A stretch of DNA of 64,000 nucleotides from Daphnia pulex (Eukaryota; Arthropoda; Branchiopoda; Diplostraca; Daphniidae). The notes below the pieces were generated by a model. That model did not search any database and was not told the origin of the DNA. It worked only from the letters and a program-made list of their open reading frames with translations. Positions 22,420 through 34,046 of the stretch are shown piece by piece. Location: assembly GCF_021134715.1 (NCBI RefSeq), contig NC_060017.1, positions 5,642,001 through 5,706,000 of the forward strand, written 5' to 3'. The translations under genes and the position numbers were made by a program. Each line of letters opens with the position of its first letter. Positions within the stretch are counted from its first letter, which is position 1.

Positions 22420-23431
22420 CTGAAATATATAATGAATGTACATTTTGTTAGACAATGAGAATTCGCTCGAATTCAATTAGAGCCCTAACAGCAGGGTCAC
22501 TACAGTGAAAGCATGACTGCAGACTTATTATGAGACCAGGCAAAGAAAATTACGGAGACAGAAATTTTTTGAAATTACCAAATCACGATCTTGCATCAAT
22601 TGTTCTCTTCTTTCCATGTCAAGAGATGATCCTTTGTTGGACAAACACGATACATTTTCATTCAATGTCTAAAAAAAAAATGGCGGAAATTGTCTCTAAA
22701 GAAGACACTCGGCCATAATTTTAACCATCTAGGAAAACCAACAGATTCCCTTTCATCCACGAACGACTGGACGGAACGGCTGAAAAATTTGTCGAGGATC
22801 TAATTATGTAATACCATTACAGCCATCTAGACGTGACGTAACCTCACCTGCGTACAGCAAAGAAACAAGAAAATAATGAATGATAAAGTTTATTGATTGT
22901 GAAAATACCTGAGGATACCAGAGCAAGAAGTGGGACTCTCGTAGGGGGATTAGCTTTCCGGTTGTTGTCTCGCAGAAAGAGGACGTTTCACAAAGATTTC
23001 AATCGTTGCGCAGGATATGTTCTTAATTCAAATGCTTTGCCTGGAAAGGAAGGCAGTTAAATTTTATACACCTTATACTCGTTTGCCAACTATATCGTGG
23101 GAGACACCTGCCTCAGATAGTACAGCTTGTGGTGAAGGGGCTTTTCAAATTCCGTCTTGGCCAAAACTGTAGCAACAGTTCATTTGATGGGGGCTCGAGT
23201 ATTGTCACGTATTACTTTCCTCCTTGGCAAGAGTTTCATCACCAAAGCCAATTTCTTCCAGGATGTCAGTTTTTTTTGGCAAAGGTGCGTTTTGAAAACC
23301 TGCATTCGCGCCGATGTCGGTTGTGACCTAAAGATTCCAGAGTCTGAAAAGAGAATCAAGGAATTTCGTTAAAATATCGAGGAAGAAGTTATTTGTATTT
23401 AAAAACACAATCACGAGTTGCTAAAGTCTTA

Positions 23432-23913
23432 CTCAATAATCTTGTTTTTCACGTTGTAAGAGATTGGCTGTAGAAGATGTTGAATGAAGATTAAAAATAT
23501 CAATCTCAACTTTTTCCTCCGTTGATCCTTGAAGACGTAAAAGCAAAAACTGGATGGCCTTTCGTCGATTCCGCACTTCGTTTCTGACGTTCTTATGCTT
23601 TCCTTCAACACTGATATTTTGTTGCCCGATATGGAACTGTAATCCATGCCAATTCCCATGTAGAATTCCTTTAGTTAAGGCAAACTTTGTGTCTGGCAGT
23701 TCACATAGGTAAATGTTGCTGTCACTGAATCTTTGTGTTCACTTCATTAGGTACTTGTTCTACATCGCTGGAATACTTCACGAGAAGAGGTAACTTCAAC
23801 GGCCACACTGTACTAGAAAAGTTTAGACTTGAGGCTGTTGCATTGTAGCAAAGTGTTGGAGTGATTTCAGCCTTATAAAAACACACAGAACAAAATTTTC
23901 TTGCAGCACTCAT
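23432..23913 (-). pseudogene. frame-broken ORF of unknown family
   Basis: From an ATG at 23913 a frame runs for 63 codons (MSAARKFCSVCFYK at the start, with a CxxC pair) to a stop at 23722. A second frame, offset by one register, is open from about 23738 down to a stop at 23432. It encodes about 100 residues with ordinary protein composition (for example IYLCELPDTKFALTKG and LHGNWHGLQFHIGQQ). The frames overlap by about 16 bases and no intron of normal size fits, so a one-base shift separates them. It may be a decayed gene, a sequencing error, or two unrelated frames. No family was recognised. Confidence 0.35.
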
Positions 23914-26381
23914 TTTGGTTTAGCAAGTCGATTGAAAAAATCTGATGCAGGTGAAGCACTCCATGCCTTCTCGCATCAATGTGATCTGGGCATATGGGCT
24001 GTTTCAAACATTCTTGATATGACTACTTTGTCACGGAATAAATCCTATACGTATCGTGGCTTTGTTTCAAGTTTTTAACCACGTTAAAAAAGGACACCTG
24101 TAAACTCACTTTGGTAAAAATATTTCCACTTGTTTTTCATACTGCAGAATGCAGACGAACTTTCGTGACAACTGGAAAGCGTTGTTGCCCTTTTACGAAA
24201 TTCAGTAAATTACGCGAATGATTTTTGTCTTTCTGTTTCTGAGTTCTTACTTTGTGCACAGATAAAGACTAAAAACAGTCCATTAGGTCTTGCTAACGCA
24301 GGTTGCTGACAATATCTAAATCCTAAATGTGTGACAAAACGTTCTTCGCTACTAAAGTGAGTTTTTTTTCTCGCTAGATGTCTCTGAATCACGTTTCCAG
24401 ATCACGGTAGCACGAATCACGAACACGCCCTACCCCTTTGAACAAATTGGCACTTTTACAAAACGCCCAAATGTATCGCATATGTATAGCATTTTATCTT
24501 TATTTTAGCACTGGACGTTACTACGACATATCTGATTAGCATCAAAATTGACTATTACTTTGTGTGTAATAATTAATAACCCGTATCGATAACCACGACA
24601 GAAAAAATGTCCAATCCAGGAAAACTTGCTTTTGGACACTGTATTAAGGGTAATGCAGGTTACCCCCATGCCAAGTTTCAGGTGGTAGTTTTAATTAAGA
24701 AAAAACAAATCTCAAGAAGAGAAAACCGGTTTTTTAAAAAACATAAATGCAACGTTCAAGTTTTTCAGGAAAGTTGGCTTCACACAACAACTTTCGAAAA
24801 CCTTTTCCTATTACAGGAACCTGTTGTTTTTAATAGCTAATTTTAAACGAAATACCAAAAAAACCAACAAAGCTGTAGATGAGTCGAGGATGATTTTCTT
24901 TAAACGTAAATTGATCAATGAAGTCAAAAAATGTACCCAAAACTTCCGTGTCTTGCGCTTATTCATTGGGCGTCCGTGTAATCGATAATCCAGTTCCAGT
25001 ATAGAAGCAGCTCGACTGAATGGACGGACGACAGCGACGGGTACATGCAGTCGCCATAAAAAGAAAAAACGATGAAAATGAAGGGAAAAAACTGCGAAAA
25101 ATGCAAGAACGTCATCATAAAAACAAAAATAAAATCGACAATAGAGCGCTGTTTTTTGTGTTGTCTTTCAATTTATTATTATTATATTATGGCTCGACTC
25201 GTCAATGTTACTTGATTGGAAAAATACATCGTCATCGCCGGCGGTGGCCTGTGTATATACGAAACAGCAGCAGTCTATAGCACATGTGTATCCGATGAAA
25301 CTACAAAGTTATTATATGCATGTTTAGGTTATCGACCCAAAAAACTTTCGAGTCCAGTCAGTGATTGAATTGCCTTTTCTCGTTTTCCTCAAATATAAAG
25401 AGAGAGAGAATAAACAACACAGGAGGAACAGTGGGATAGTCGGGAGGGGGGTGAAATGAGCGCTCGTCCATATCTCAACCTATATTATATATGTACATCT
25501 GGATGGGCGTGGTAATTCCGCATGCGGATGGTTTTCCTGGAATGAAAATGCATTACTTCCGCGCCCGACAATGAAAGAGGGGGGGAGGAAAAAAAAGAGT
25601 TACGGGAGGGTGGAACATGAGGAACAAACTCACAGAAAAAAATACTGTGAAATTATTGTTGTTTCTTTTTCTACTTTTTTTCTTAAAATCCAAATACATC
25701 AGTCGATTGGACGACTGTCAAATCATCGACCAAACACGGAAAGTTGTGGTGTGTGTATGTGGCGTGAGCAATTGCTACCTAGTTTACGACTAAATCATAT
25801 ATCGCTTATACTATATCTACAAACACAATTTGCGCGTCGTCTAGTCTTGACAAGAATTATTAAGGAGCCGGCCTCGAGGATTGCAGAGCTGTCGGACCAA
25901 ATTAATAAAAACGAAAGGAGGGAGGAAATTTTAAAAGAAAAAGACGAGGCCGCTGGATATGGAGGACTCGTCGCATCTCCCTGCTTTGCTCATTTGACAA
26001 ATATTATATGAACCTGAGATACCTGGTCATACACCAAAATAAGATATTATTTTTTGAAAACAAAAAGTGCTGGGTGGGGGGGGGGGGGGGTTATGGGGGG
26101 ATCGAATGTATAGACTAGAGTCTCGTATCAAATTTTTGTTATTTCTTTTCTTTCGTATGGCAAGTGGATCGAGGAGTTGTATCAGTTAGTTCAGCCCCGT
26201 CAGAGGAGATTTGGTTTCCCACGTTCGATGACCTAAAAAGAGTCGCAGCTGGGAAATATATAAGAGACCGCTAAATCAATATGCTATTAAATATCACCCA
26301 TTTCGAATTACGGAAATTAAATTAAAAAGACAGTCGTCGTCGTCTAGTGTCTAAATCCATTGATTTTCGTCGTCGTCGTCG
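23914..26381. other. intergenic, downstream of ERK7; poly-G tract
   Basis: No supported gene. A G run of about 15 lies at 26076-26090, followed by further G-rich sequence. A plus-strand open frame at 25571-26011 has no domain or splice support. Confidence 0.5.
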
Positions 26382-29300
26382 TCATTTGATACTCTGACGC
26401 AATTCTTGCAAAGCAGATGCCGTGATGGTGCCGTGCGAGGAAACGAACTTGCTGGTTCCTGTTATTCCGCCAACTATGCCGGATCCGCCCCCACCAACTA
26501 CTCCGGCAGCGGTGGCCAAGTTCGACACGTTGTTTAACGAAGTGAATTGCCTCTTGCCAAACGTCGGGGCTGGACGTGGGATTTTATTGTCGCGTCCACC
26601 TCCACCTACGCCCGTCGTGGCGCTGCCCAGCGCCTTCTCAGCCGAAGTTGCCTGGATTGAATCATATCATAAATCATTTCCGTCTAAACAACTTTATGAT
26701 TTGTCAAACAATACGGCTGGTCATATAGACGCCGTAATTATATAATAATGCTGGATATATAAATATAACGGTGCCGGCTTGTTATTATTATTATGATTAT
26801 TATTACCCGTGGGATAGCGGTCACGGTGCGCGTAATGACGGGATTATCTAGACTCCGGCTGAAGAGATTTTTCCCATAGCGGCTGGCGAATCTCGAGGCG
26901 GTCGTCGTGGCCGCCACGCTCGGCGCGGCTGAACGAACCGGTGGGTGGACACTGGTGCTGGTCGACGCTGCCGCCGTCGTCGCCCGGCAATTTGAAGTAT
27001 TACTACTGACATTGCAATTCTGTTCCATGCTGGCCGAAAGGAAGTGAGTGGCGGAACAGCTCGACTTCAACGGAGAACCTACAAAACAATTCAATTTGTT
27101 ATTCTTTTAGTGAATTTAATTAGGTTTAAAAAGATATGGTCAATTTACTTTTGCTGGGCTCCGAATCGGTCGACGAATTGGACATGTGGTACTTGACTAA
27201 GCAATGACCAGAATAGGATCGCGGGAGAGCGGTGGCGGCCGCCGACGACAATTTGTTGGCCGTGGTGGCCATTTTATTCGACGACGATTTCTCTTTACTC
27301 CGGATGACTTCTCCGTCTGAATGGCGACTGACCAGTTTCCGATCCGGTGGGCGGGGGATGTCAACTACCGTCGTCGATCGGTTGTTGTTACGTGACGAAC
27401 TGCCGGAAGGATCGGCCGGCGCTGAAATGCTGACGACGCTGCTGTGCCTCGACTTGGAGTGATGATGATGATGGGCGCGCGATTCCGTCGACGAAATGTC
27501 GACGCTGGATTTGGTTTTCGGCATCGTTTTGCTCAGCGTCTCTTTGGGCGAACCCTTGGGCGACGATTCATTGGGATCGCGGATGAATTTGAAAGGCGAC
27601 AGCTCGCGCATTTCCGCCCGTTTCTGGTGGGCAATGACTTCGTAGAGTTTCGTCCGGTACTCGTCCACCGTCAACTGAATGGCGTCGCTCAGCGTCGGCA
27701 CAACGTCGTGATCCAGCGCCGGTTCCCTTTCCGGCTTGTGGAAGGCTTTGACGTAAGGATGTTCCAGCGCTTGCTCGGCCGTCAGCCGCTTGTGAGGATT
27801 GAGGACGAGCAATTTCTCCAGCAGGTCAACCGCGTCGACCGGCGCCGAAGCCAAAAGGGTCCGCAGTGGCTGTTTGGGGACCATCATGGATTTCTCCAGC
27901 AAAGTCGACGCATAGCCGGAACTGAGCGATTGTATATCTTTAAACATAAATAAAAACATCAAAATTAAAAAAATGATGATGTTAATAAATCAATCAAAAG
28001 TTCGAACCTTCTCTAGAAGGTGGAGGGATCGAGGCCATAATCTTTTCCAGCTGATTGAGCGTCGAGGTGCCAGGGAAAAGTGGCTGGCCAAGTAAAATCT
28101 CTCCTAAAATGCAACCCAAACTCCACATGTCTACACCTTTCGTGTACCTGCACAAAGAACAAATAACACACGCCACCATGATCATATCGTCTCTCCATTT
28201 TTGGTTCGAGTTTTTCTATATTTTTCTACAAGATACACACATAACATAAAATGGCCTGACGTATACTTGCCATTTTAGGGGTTTCAGTATATAAAAGAAT
28301 TGCCTGGACAAGAAAAAGAAGGAGATGGACGTCGTTATTTTAACTTACCGTTTGGATGCCAGCAGGATCTCCGGCGCCCGATACCATCTGGTTGCCACAT
28401 AGTCGGTCATCACGTTGTCAGTCTGGCCGTCCTCGGAGACGTCCTGCACCAAAGATCTGGCCAGACCAAAATCGGCTATCTTACATCGGCAGTCGGCGTC
28501 CAACAGGATATTCGAAGGCTGTTTGTGGCAAAGAACCAAAGAAAGAAAGAAAAAACTATTAAGAAGACTAGTAGTAGTGGCGTGTAAAATAGGACATTGA
28601 ACAAATATTAGCATTCCTTTATTTGGGAAACTTTTTTTTTCAAATTTATTAACCTCGTGCTTTGGCTAATGATGACGCATACTATTCCAATGAATATGTT
28701 TTATACGAGTCGTAAATTTTCCCCAAGTAAAGAATTGCAAATGAAAAGAAGAGCGCAATTTAAATAAGGACGTAATCTACGATGTACTATAGGTTGGGTC
28801 GTATATGTACAACACACTTTAAACAGCTGCCAACGTGACATATGGCCACGTTCCATTCAATTTGGCGAAAGAAGAAGAAAATCGAATGTGACGTTGGTTG
28901 GGGGGCTTTTTTTGATAGCGCGTTGCCAAGGTGAGTGTGTGTTGTACATGGAGCCAACCCACCACCATCGTGGCTTTGTGCTGTTTGGTATAGAAACACC
29001 TGCACGTTTTTTATTTTATTTTGAATACTAATGATGTTGCGCTAGGCAACGGTCGAATTGCCGTATTCACTTGGAAGATCACAAAGCAACGCGATCAATG
29101 TAAATTGAATCAAAATTAAATTTCAAATAACCTTTTGATCACGGTGAATCACGTTGCCGGAATGCAGGTACTTGGTCGCCCGGAACAGCTGATACAAAAT
29201 GTATTGTTTGTGCACTTCTTTCAAAATGTTGCCCCGTTTGATGACGTTGTGAAGGTCCGTATCTGTTTCCGTGTGCCAATGCCAAAATCAAGACGTCGGT

Positions 29301-30382
29301 TAACTATAATATGTTGGCGTGATAATATAATGACGTTCAATCTTACTTACCCATGTATTCGAAAACGAGGTAAATGTCTTTGTCGTTATCGGCCCGATGG
29401 ACGTCGAGCAATCGGATTATGTTGGGGTGATCGCCAAAATGTTGCAGGAACATGATTTCACGGAAGGTTCGCTGGGCGTCGGTTTGATTCCGGAAAGCGT
29501 CTGCACCCACACAGAGAGAAAAAGGCCATTCGAATCAAATCCAACATTAAGCCGGAATGGTCAATCAGTCACGAAGTCCCCACTCGCCGACAACAACAAC
29601 AATGTCGACAACAACAAAACACTCACGTTACAATCCGATCGCTCCCGTCTGTGACATGAAACAGAAAAGACCGCAACTTTTTTCCAACAATAATTACCAA
29701 ATATTTTCTTGACGGCCACGATGCTGCCCGTCTTCTTGTCCATTGCCTTCCAGACGATCCCGTACGCCTGTTTTAAAAAATAAAACAAAACAAGTCAACA
29801 AATAGATATGAACGACACGTGTTTCCTCGATTAGAAAAATAAAAGGAAAAACAAAAAAGTTTAAAAACTTTTTGGTTGTGTTGCCAGACAGCAGAAAGAA
29901 AGAAAAAAGGGGAAAAATATAAAAACTGGAAGACGATGGTCAGTCTAAAAAAGATGAAGAGATGCGTGTTTGGCGTGACGCTCTCCGTGCCCCGCCGAGC
30001 GTCCGTCAGCATTATATAAGATTATAAGAGTGTGTAGAGCTAGCAAACACGAACAGCACACCACGTTTATATATTTCTTCCCTTTTTTTTGTTATTTCTT
30101 TTGGGAATGTATATCAAAAAGATTCGAGTTTTTCCCTTTTGTTGTCACTTGACAAACAAACAAATAAGAAGAATTGGGGGTGAAATAAAAAGAATAATGG
30201 GAGGCCATGACAAATGGATAGACAGGATAGACTCACGGTAAACAATAGCAACAAAAACCAATAAAAAAACAAGAAAAAGTCGTATTGAATTTTGTTTGTG
30301 GGGGTCTTACGCCTTTGCCGAGCCGCTTCTTGACATCGTAGCGTTTGCTGATGTGAGTGTCCACTTCGCAAATGTCAGCCAT
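26382..30382 (-). CDS. MAPK15: ERK7/MAPK15 atypical mitogen-activated protein kinase
   Basis: Ser/Thr kinase of the ERK7/8 branch, linked in animals to ciliogenesis, secretion and autophagy. Nine exons: 30382-30311, 29767-29698, 29500-29351, 29262-29132, 28518-28349, 28147-28008, 27937-27149, 27078-26807, 26651-26382. All phases agree and the product is 687 residues. Visible motifs are the Gly loop GKGAYG (22-27), catalytic Lys44 in AVKK, HRDQK with Asp139 (the Gln is typical of this branch), DFG 157-159, and activation loop Thr179-Asp-Tyr181 before [10 protein letters not shown]. The C-terminal half is a long Ser/Ala/Gly-rich tail with little order. The last exon is inferred from a phase-0 donor (CCACGG|GTAATA) and acceptor (attcaatccag). 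Without that splice the frame would read into an ATT microsatellite and stop at 26738. Confidence 0.93.
26422..26810. repeat. TTA/ATT microsatellite at the ERK7 last intron
   Basis: Trinucleotide-like runs of TTATTATTATTATGATTATT lie at about 26781-26804, just inside the last intron of ERK7 next to its donor. The flanking boundaries include the antisense open frame at 26422-26745, which is a shadow of the final exon. Confidence 0.6.
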
Positions 30383-33300
30383 TGCCAAAAGCTGATTTTT
30401 CTTATGGGGGAGGTTGAACTGCTCTTTTGTTTCTTCGACCTTTTTCTTCTTCCAATGGAGGAAATCTGTGTCAACCGGAGGAAGCCATCACACAGCACAC
30501 ACAAACACCAAAGGTTCTTCCGTGGGTTAACGGTGGAGAAGAGAAGCTGATGGCGCCACGAGGTCAGCTTCAAAAAGGCTAGGCGGAGTGTAGAATATTT
30601 CTTTCTTTCCCAAACGCCAAAAAAATATGAAACTTTTCTCTCCTTTTAACCTTCTTCTTCTTCTTCTGGCGTACCTGAGGTCAGCCCACGTCGACCGAAA
30701 AAGACCCTGATTAGATATAGGGCTCTAAAACTTATAGTTTTCCAGAGTGTCTATTTTGACAGTTGTGAATAGATTTTTACCTGCAGACAAATGTCACATC
30801 CTGTCTTGAATGGGCTGGTGTCAACTATTCCATAAGAGCACTTTTAGCTGCTGAACGAGTCTAACAAACCAAAAGTCGAAAACGTGGAAGAACTCAAAAA
30901 ATCACACACACAAAAATAAAACAAGGAGCAAGAAGAAAATAAAAAAGCCTCCGTTTTCGACTAGGAGGAATGCCAGACTGAAGGAGACTTGTTCTTGGGC
31001 TCTGTGTATATTATTTCTCCCAACCACCCACCACCTCTTTGGAGTGTGCGCGGAACGTTGGAGTGGGGGGTTGGCATGGAAAAAGGTAAAAAAAAAAAAA
31101 GAGAGAGTGGTGGGATGATGAAGGAGGGGCAAGCAAAAGGGGGGAATTTTTTTATCCAGGTAGATTTTCCCCAGGGCAAATAAGAAACAGACACACACGT
31201 ATACACCTGAGGCTCCCCTCTCTCTCTCTGCACAGCATTCTTATTTTTTCCTACCTTTCCTCTGTGTGTTATTAGCATTTTTACAGAGGAATCTCTAAAG
31301 TTTCTTTTTTCTTTTCCAAAACAACAAAGGAGCTGACAAAGTTTTTGGGGGGGTTGAAAATGGAAGGAATCCCGATGGACGGCTATACAGGTGATCAATC
31401 AAAAAGCCAATCGTGAAGAGATGTGATCCCAAAAAGGCTGAATGTAATAATAACAGGGTCCATCTGGGAAATGTTTTTCTCCTGTCGAAAAAAGACTGTA
31501 ACATTTTGTACGTGGCATTTTTACATTTACTTCGACACTTTTGGTTGGTTGGTTGGTTGGTACGTATGAAGGATGTCACTTGACACTCGGCGGGTTTTAT
31601 TTTGGTAAGGATCGGGACAGCGCGGGACTGATCTGCGTGTCAAACCGCTATCGCACGACGGGCAATCGTTTCTTTTTTTGGGTGGAAAACATTTCATGGC
31701 CATTTTCCATTTTGAAATGAATATACGACAGTTTCACGTGTCGCCTTATGATTAGTAGAGTCGTGCCGAAAACTTTTTTCCTGTTGGGGGAATATGAATG
31801 AATGCGAAATTTTCGTATTAAAACGGGTCGGGGGACAGTGCAATTTGATCTCTCGTGTGGCGGCTGTTATTGTGTATGGATTGGATAATCGGCTTTGATA
31901 TCCTCGTTCGACATGGCCTATAAAAGCGACACGACCGTTTCGGGACTCGTACCAATTTGATGATCCATCGGGTTGAATGTCAAGCAGCAATCAAAATGTT
32001 AAATCCATATCTTCTATAGCTCTGACATATAATCAGATCCTCCCAATTGGAAATACGGTTGCAATAGTATTTGTGAAAAGTTGTACACACATACGGGGGG
32101 AAAGTTTCAATCGATGCGCGGATTATATGCGGAAGTTTGGCTGGAGCGATTTGGGGGGAAAATAACTTCCGGCCGTGTCTAGTTTTTCCGTGCAGCAAAT
32201 TTTTTCTTCCGCGCTATAGTCGTCGTGTTTTGGACCAACGTTAGGTAATAAGGGTCTCCTGGTTTTTTCGGGCCGATGTGGCCGCCCAGCCAAACGAGAA
32301 GAGACGGCCCTGTGGTGTATTACATGACGGGCCAACGATGCGCAGAAACGTCAACAAAACAAAAAAGTTGCAGCCAGAGAAGAATGAGGTACACAATTCA
32401 CGGAGTTGGTATATCATGAAATTTGTCCATCATCATCCTAGCGCAAGAGTTGCATCCATCCATCCATCCATCTACACAGTACGTAGTAATATTATGTGTA
32501 TACACACTACCCCAGTGGAAAGATAAAACCAAGGCCGGCCATCCGCTCACGGGTATATATTCTCGAATCAATGTTTCTTTCCTTCTATATATCCCGCCGC
32601 CTGATGTTTGTGTGTGTGTATGTTCCCGTGTCAAATTAGATCACCATGACGACCGGCTCGCGACTCCCCCGAATAGAAATATAATAATAATAATTCTTTG
32701 TATACTTTTGGCGTGTCTGCTGCTGCTGGCCGGATAGGTATTGGTTGTTTGTTGCCGGGATGACAAGCGAGGGGGTCCCTGCTGGAATAAAAACAATGGA
32801 TATATCAGATTTTTAGTGCAGTATATAAATTCCGGCAATGTTGTGCTTAGATATAGAGCTCCTTGCTATGTTTCACATGCCCCTAATGTTTTTCGTCGTG
32901 ATTCTCTTTGTCAACGCTATACGCTCGGGTGCTGGGTAATAGTCGTCGTCTCAGCGGCAGCCCGGCACATTATTACAGCGCTCATTTAAATGATCGCCGC
33001 GGGCATCAGTCGTGAAATAAGAAAAAGCCCCGATATAATGTAATCATCATCATCATCATCATCATTGGTCATAAAAAAATAACCGCGTGTTCTCTTTTAA
33101 TATGAAAATGATGAGGCCCAATTTGAATCGCCCGCCGAGCTATATTCCGGAGAGACACACGTATGAGAGAAGATTATCACCGACTTTTTTTTAAAAAAGA
33201 TTTTGAAAAGAAACCGAAAACAACAGGGTTGAAAATTTTTAAAAGAAAGAGAGCAATTATTATGTTTGTAAGGCCCACACAATTTTATAAAAGTTTCGAC

Positions 33301-34046
33301 TTTTTTGGTTTGGGGGTAGTATAGTCAGAAAGCTCGATTTTTTCGTTATTGAAGTATTTTTATGTACAACAGCACATACATGCATACACACACACACACA
33401 ACAGCATATATATATAGAGATAATCGAGATTATAATGTATAATGTTTTTCACATGTCAAGAGTTTTGGAAAAATAATAAAAAGGTAAAAACAAGAACTGG
33501 GGGTCCAATTTTGGGGTAAGGAGAGAGACGACATTTGCCATAATTTGCATAGTCTTTGACTGGATGACTGAAACGCAAACACACACAACACAACACACAG
33601 TATTTTACAAAGTAGATGGAAAATGGGAATTGGGCCAAGAGATGGAGACTTTTTGGAAGGGTCATTACACGTTGAAGGACACCAGACTTCGGGGGGTAGT
33701 AGTAAAGGGATGTGTGTGTTGTGTGTGTGATGCACTTTAGGGGGGGGGGGGCTGGAGTTGCCATGTCAACGACTAGTTTCCACCGACAGAAAAAAGAGAC
33801 AAAAACACCGAACGGGGGGGAAATGTACAGATCGATTACGAGAGAGAAGGAGACAACGTTGCGGGGGTGGATAAAAGGGAAATAGCGCGACACTTTCGAT
33901 CCAACCGGAGTCGCCCGTCGCTCCTTTTTCTTTGTTTTCGAATGTCAACGTGAAAAACCTTGAAAAAAATAAGAAACAAATGACCACCGCCACCATTGCC
34001 ACCACCTGGTAGAACAACAACAACAAGAGCAGGAGCAGCTAGTCGA
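30383..34046. other. ERK7 5' region and intergenic sequence with microsatellites
   Basis: No supported gene. Simple repeats include GGTT repeats at 31541-31560, CATC repeats near 32453-32472, (ATC)n at 33043-33066, (CA)n near 33388-33400 and a 12-base G run at 33740-33751. Confidence 0.5.
33043..33066. repeat. (ATC)n microsatellite
   Basis: Eight uninterrupted ATC units in intergenic DNA between ERK7 and the FAM110 gene. Confidence 0.9.

Noticed and set aside
25571-26011. 146-codon plus-strand ORF
   Set aside because: Low-complexity Lys/Glu ends, no domain, no splice support; likely chance.
26422-26745. 107-codon plus-strand ORF with a Pro-rich start
   Set aside because: It is the antisense shadow of the final ERK7 exon, whose minus-strand frame joins the upstream exon in phase with good splice sites.
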